A stretch of DNA of 64,000 bases from Mugil cephalus (Eukaryota; Chordata; Actinopteri; Mugiliformes; Mugilidae). The notes beneath the pieces were generated by a model. It searched no databases, was not told where the DNA came from, and saw only the letters and a list, made by a program, of their open reading frames with translations. Below are positions 51,261 through 64,000 of this stretch, one piece after another (within the stretch, counting starts at the first letter, position 1; each line of letters starts with the position of its first letter). Location of the stretch: contig NC_061788.1 of the NCBI RefSeq assembly GCF_022458985.1, positions 2,005,826 through 2,069,825 on the forward strand, read 5' to 3'. The translations under genes were made by a program, and so were the position numbers.

Positions 51261-52129
51261 GTTTACCTGGGGGGTCGTGTTCATCCTGAAGTAGCTCAAA
51301 CAGTGCGGAAGACGCCACTACAGCTACGTCCGAACAAAATAAACAAACATACATACGTCTGCCCCGAGCTAAGGCTAGAATGGGCTAAAGCTTCAGTGAT
51401 AGCTAGCTAACGTCGAGCTAGCAAGACGTTCATATATACAAAACTGTATATCTAAGTTGTGGTTACTATTGGCTAATATAATGTTGTTAACTTAATGTTA
51501 GCTAGCTAGCTAGTGAGTTCATGTTCGCTAGCTAACTTTAGCTGTTGGGTCTCAATGCTGGGAGCTCGCTCTAATGTTATGTTTTGTTATGTTTACATCA
51601 AACTTGAACACATCGTCTCAACAGGTAATTGTAACTTCATCTTTCGTGTAGTATTTTGTGCTCGTTGTATTTGAGGTAGAGGTCACGGGTTTTTTTCAGA
51701 TTTTGCCATTGACCGGTATGCTTGCATTTTTCTCCTTTGTTGCATATTTTAATATTTTGGATATAACCCTCCGTGCTGTAACTGCTTTACCTCGACCTGG
51801 AGGATTAAAAAGGTAAATAGTCTTTGGACCAATTTAATGAAGCTTATATCTGAGATATAATATATGTTTTTCCACAGATACATTAGATATATGTATCTTA
51901 TGGATGTTTTTTAGCTAAATGCTAATCCATCATCCACTTTACTGTCCACTAAATATGTTAGTAAAAAGTCAGAAGGAAATTATATTACTTAGATGTGAAA
52001 TTGTGAAATTTCCCACTTTGGGATCAATAAAGTATCTATCAATCTATTAGATGAGATTTATTTAATCACTACTGTGGACTATTAACTCATATACTTAATG
52101 ATTATTACTTCATAGATTAGATGAGACTG
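51261..52129. other. Intergenic with LINE-type tail
   Basis: Contains gctagctagctag near 51500 and, at about 52010-52045, cccactttgggatcaataaa, a teleost LINE-type 3' tail. No exon is recognised. Confidence 0.45.
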
Positions 52130-52890
52130 ATTTAACTTCATAGTACTTAGATGAGACTACTTTAACTTCATAGTACTTAGATGAGACTTCATAGTACTTA
52201 GATGAGACTTATTTAACTTCATAGTACTTAGATGAGACTTATTTAACTTCATAGTACTTAGATGAGACAACTTTAACTTCATAGTAAGATGAGACTAATT
52301 TAACTTCATAGTACTTAGATGAGACTTCATAGTACTTAGATGATACTTATTTAACTTCATAGTACTTAGATAAAACTAATTTAACTTCCTAGTACTTAGA
52401 TGAGACTTCATAGTACTTAGATGAGACTTATTTAACTTCATAGTACTTAGATGAGACTTCATAGTACTTAGATGAGACTTATTTAACTTCATAGTACTTA
52501 GATGAGACAACTTTAACTTCATAGTAAGATGAGACTAATTTAACTTCATAGTACTTAGATGATACTTATTTAACTTCATAGTACTTAGATAAAACTAATT
52601 TAACTTCCTAGTACTTAGATGAGACTTCATAGTACTTAGATGAGACTTATTTAACTTCATAGTACTTAGATGAGACTAATTTAACTTCATAGTACTTAGA
52701 TGAGACTAATTTAACTTCATAGTACTTAGATGAGACTTCATAGTACATAGATGAGACTAATTTAACTTCATAGTACTTAGATGAGACTAATTTAACTTCA
52801 TAGTACTTAGATGAGACTTATTTAACTTCATAGTACTTAGATGAGACTTCATAGTACTTAGATGAGACTAATTTAACTTCATAGTACGTT
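52130..52890. repeat. Cttcatagtacttagatgag minisatellite
   Basis: About 30 units alternate between a 30-bp form (with actaatttaa or acttatttaa) and a 20-bp form lacking it. The mix of long and short units repeats in partly ordered blocks. Confidence 0.92.
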
Positions 52891-53438
52891 GGATGAGATG
52901 ACTCTGAGCAACCGATACTCAAATAACATTCTAGTCTCGTCTAATTAACACTTTCTCTTAGTTTTAGTTTGTAACTGTTCAGTCACAGGAAAAACGGTCG
53001 TTGTTGAAAACTTTTCCATCATCTTTGTTGATAAAACGAACTCCGTCTAGAAGTCGACTGACTGGACCCTTAAAAACCAGCGTCTCACATGGACGTCAGA
53101 GAACATGTTTCACCACCTTCTGTTGCTGTTATGAAACATCATCGGTGTCTTTAGACCTCAGACATGCAGGACGGAGGAGAGAGGACATTATAAGGAAGGA
53201 CAGAAACTAACATCAACATGCTAGAAGACAGGATGAAGGTGAAAGACAGGGACTGCACCAGAGAGGAGGGGGGGGGCAGTGAGAGGCTGCTTTACCTCAT
53301 GCAAAAAAATAATAAACCACTAACAGTAGTTCTCAATGGTATCAAAGAATGAGAAGTTTACAGGAAACTCTGAACAGGCCAGAGACAAAGAGGAGACACG
53401 GAGGCACGCGAGGAGGGAAAAGAAAGACAAAGAGAAAA

Positions 53439-62902
<9,464 letters not shown>

Positions 62903-63060
62903 ATTGGATCTGGGCAGCCTGGCTCCGTGATGGTCATGTGATCGAGCCCCGCAGCGGCCCCGCCCACCGGGAAGTAGGCGGGCTAAGCGAGGACGAACGA
63001 ACGCAAGGAAACTGAGACTGTATGGCGGCCATTTTGGTGCAACTCAAACGGGGTTCCTGA
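62903..63060 (-). promoter_or_regulatory. cnnm3 promoter region
   Basis: GC-rich DNA next to the start codon contains ccccgcccacc (GC box, about 62957), ccgggaagt (ETS type, about 62968) and tatggcggccatttt (YY1 type, about 63020). There is no TATA box. These are features of a broad CpG-type promoter. Confidence 0.6.
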
Positions 63061-64000
63061 TGGATTAACAGACATTCTGGCTCAAGAATCTTAACGTTTT
63101 CTTTTTTGTTATTGAGACGTGTGAAAAAAAGCGTGTGAAAAGCAGCGAGTTGGCGTTAGGGTGAGAAGAAGAGGAGTTTTTTTATCCTAGAGTTCACAAA
63201 AACAAGTCATTAAACACCGTGGACCTCAGCTGGAGTCACTGAATTAATCACATCATTGTTTGATTTACTCTTTACTGAAACAAATCTATATTGTGTGCAA
63301 CTTAGACTTAAATTATAGAATACAAGTTAAATCTAGTAAAATAAAATGAAAAAAAAAATAGGCAAAAATGTACAGAATTAACATATGATTACAGAATTAG
63401 CATATAAAACACCAGGGCAAGTTGTGTCATCTCTGAAGAGCAGTGAGTTGGAGTCACATATTTTCCACTAAAGTATCGTCTGCTTATGATTAAAGATATT
63501 AAACCATTTATTATTCCCTGGCTGTGACTTTATGGGTTCGTAAATATGAGGCGGGAAACAATCCGTTTTCTTGGTATCTTCTCAGTACAAAGTTCCCTCT
63601 GTGTTATTATCTCTGCTGCTGACAGGGGCTGATTAAAGTCATGTGGGGCCCGGGGGCAGAAATCTGTTGTTGGGCCCCCATTGCACCCCCAACTGTATAT
63701 CTGATTGACAGACTATTCATTGGCTACAGAATAATAATCTGACATATTTTTAATGAATAAAAATAAAGTTTACTCGGTCCACTTGTTTTAAACAAGGATA
63801 AAATGCTGTAACATTTTTTTTAAATCTTCCCGCCTTTAATTTATTGATCGTAGCCTGAGACTAACATTAATAAACAATGCAAGCATGACTGAGGGTTTTC
63901 AACTCCAAATCTACAGTCTAACCTCTTGAAAGTTCTATAGAAGACAAATTCAAGTCAAGTCTAATTTCCTTTGGACCAAATCCGAGTGAAATCTTTAACG
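63061..64000. other. Upstream of cnnm3, repeat fragments
   Basis: Unique AT-rich DNA up to 63600. Then gtggggcccgggggcagaaa and ttgggcccccattgcacccc (about 63640-63690), a dispersed teleost repeat type, and the aagtcaagtct piece at the end. No exon is seen. Confidence 0.45.

Overview
The window is nuclear DNA of a bony fish, most likely a percomorph teleost. The evidence is vertebrate genes split by GT-AG introns, an AT-rich background with many micro- and minisatellites, Tc1-like and other DNA-transposon relics, teleost-type LINE 3' tails, and a VENT-family homeobox gene. No bacterial, viral or CRISPR content was seen.

Six protein-coding genes can be rebuilt exon by exon. In order they are: gns on the minus strand (lysosomal N-acetylglucosamine-6-sulfatase, 3' end cut by the window start); polm on the plus strand (DNA polymerase mu, 11 coding exons, 493 aa, complete); a ved/vox/vent homeobox gene on the plus strand (3 exons); purb on the plus strand (single coding exon, 304 aa); an interleukin-1 gene on the minus strand (6 coding exons, 266 aa, il1b-like); and cnnm3 on the minus strand (10 coding exons, about 774 aa, CNNM membrane transporter). 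POLM and PURB are also neighbours in human (7p13), so that pair is old linkage. The genes do not form one pathway.

Region by region: 1-6.4 kb is gns, whose introns 1 and 3 are filled with minisatellites. 6.4-7.75 kb is the head-to-head gns/polm interval, with a duplicated polm promoter/leader block. 7.8-13.4 kb is polm. 13.4-20 kb is upstream of the homeobox gene: AT-rich DNA holding a few GC-richer islands with paired TCF/LEF sites, SMAD-type sites and a 13-mer found three times. 20.1-22.3 kb is the homeobox gene, flanked on both sides by a direct duplication of about 750 bp. 22.5-24.4 kb is a minisatellite. 26.06-27.3 kb is purb, with three 71-bp CCAAT-box promoter repeats. 28-36.5 kb is intergenic, with MITEs, a Tc1 relic and a possible conserved element. 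36.8-40.6 kb is the interleukin-1 gene. 40.6-53.4 kb is repeat-rich intergenic DNA with no recognised gene. 53.4-62.9 kb is cnnm3, and 62.9-64 kb holds its promoter and upstream DNA.

The most notable observations are the direct duplication bracketing the homeobox gene, its candidate BMP/Wnt-responsive upstream modules, the 71-bp purb promoter array, the duplicated polm leader, a MITE end that appears to supply a polm splice acceptor region, and the 144-bp higher-order minisatellite in gns. No wholly new coding system was found. Gene calls rest on reading the protein against remembered vertebrate families; no database search was run.
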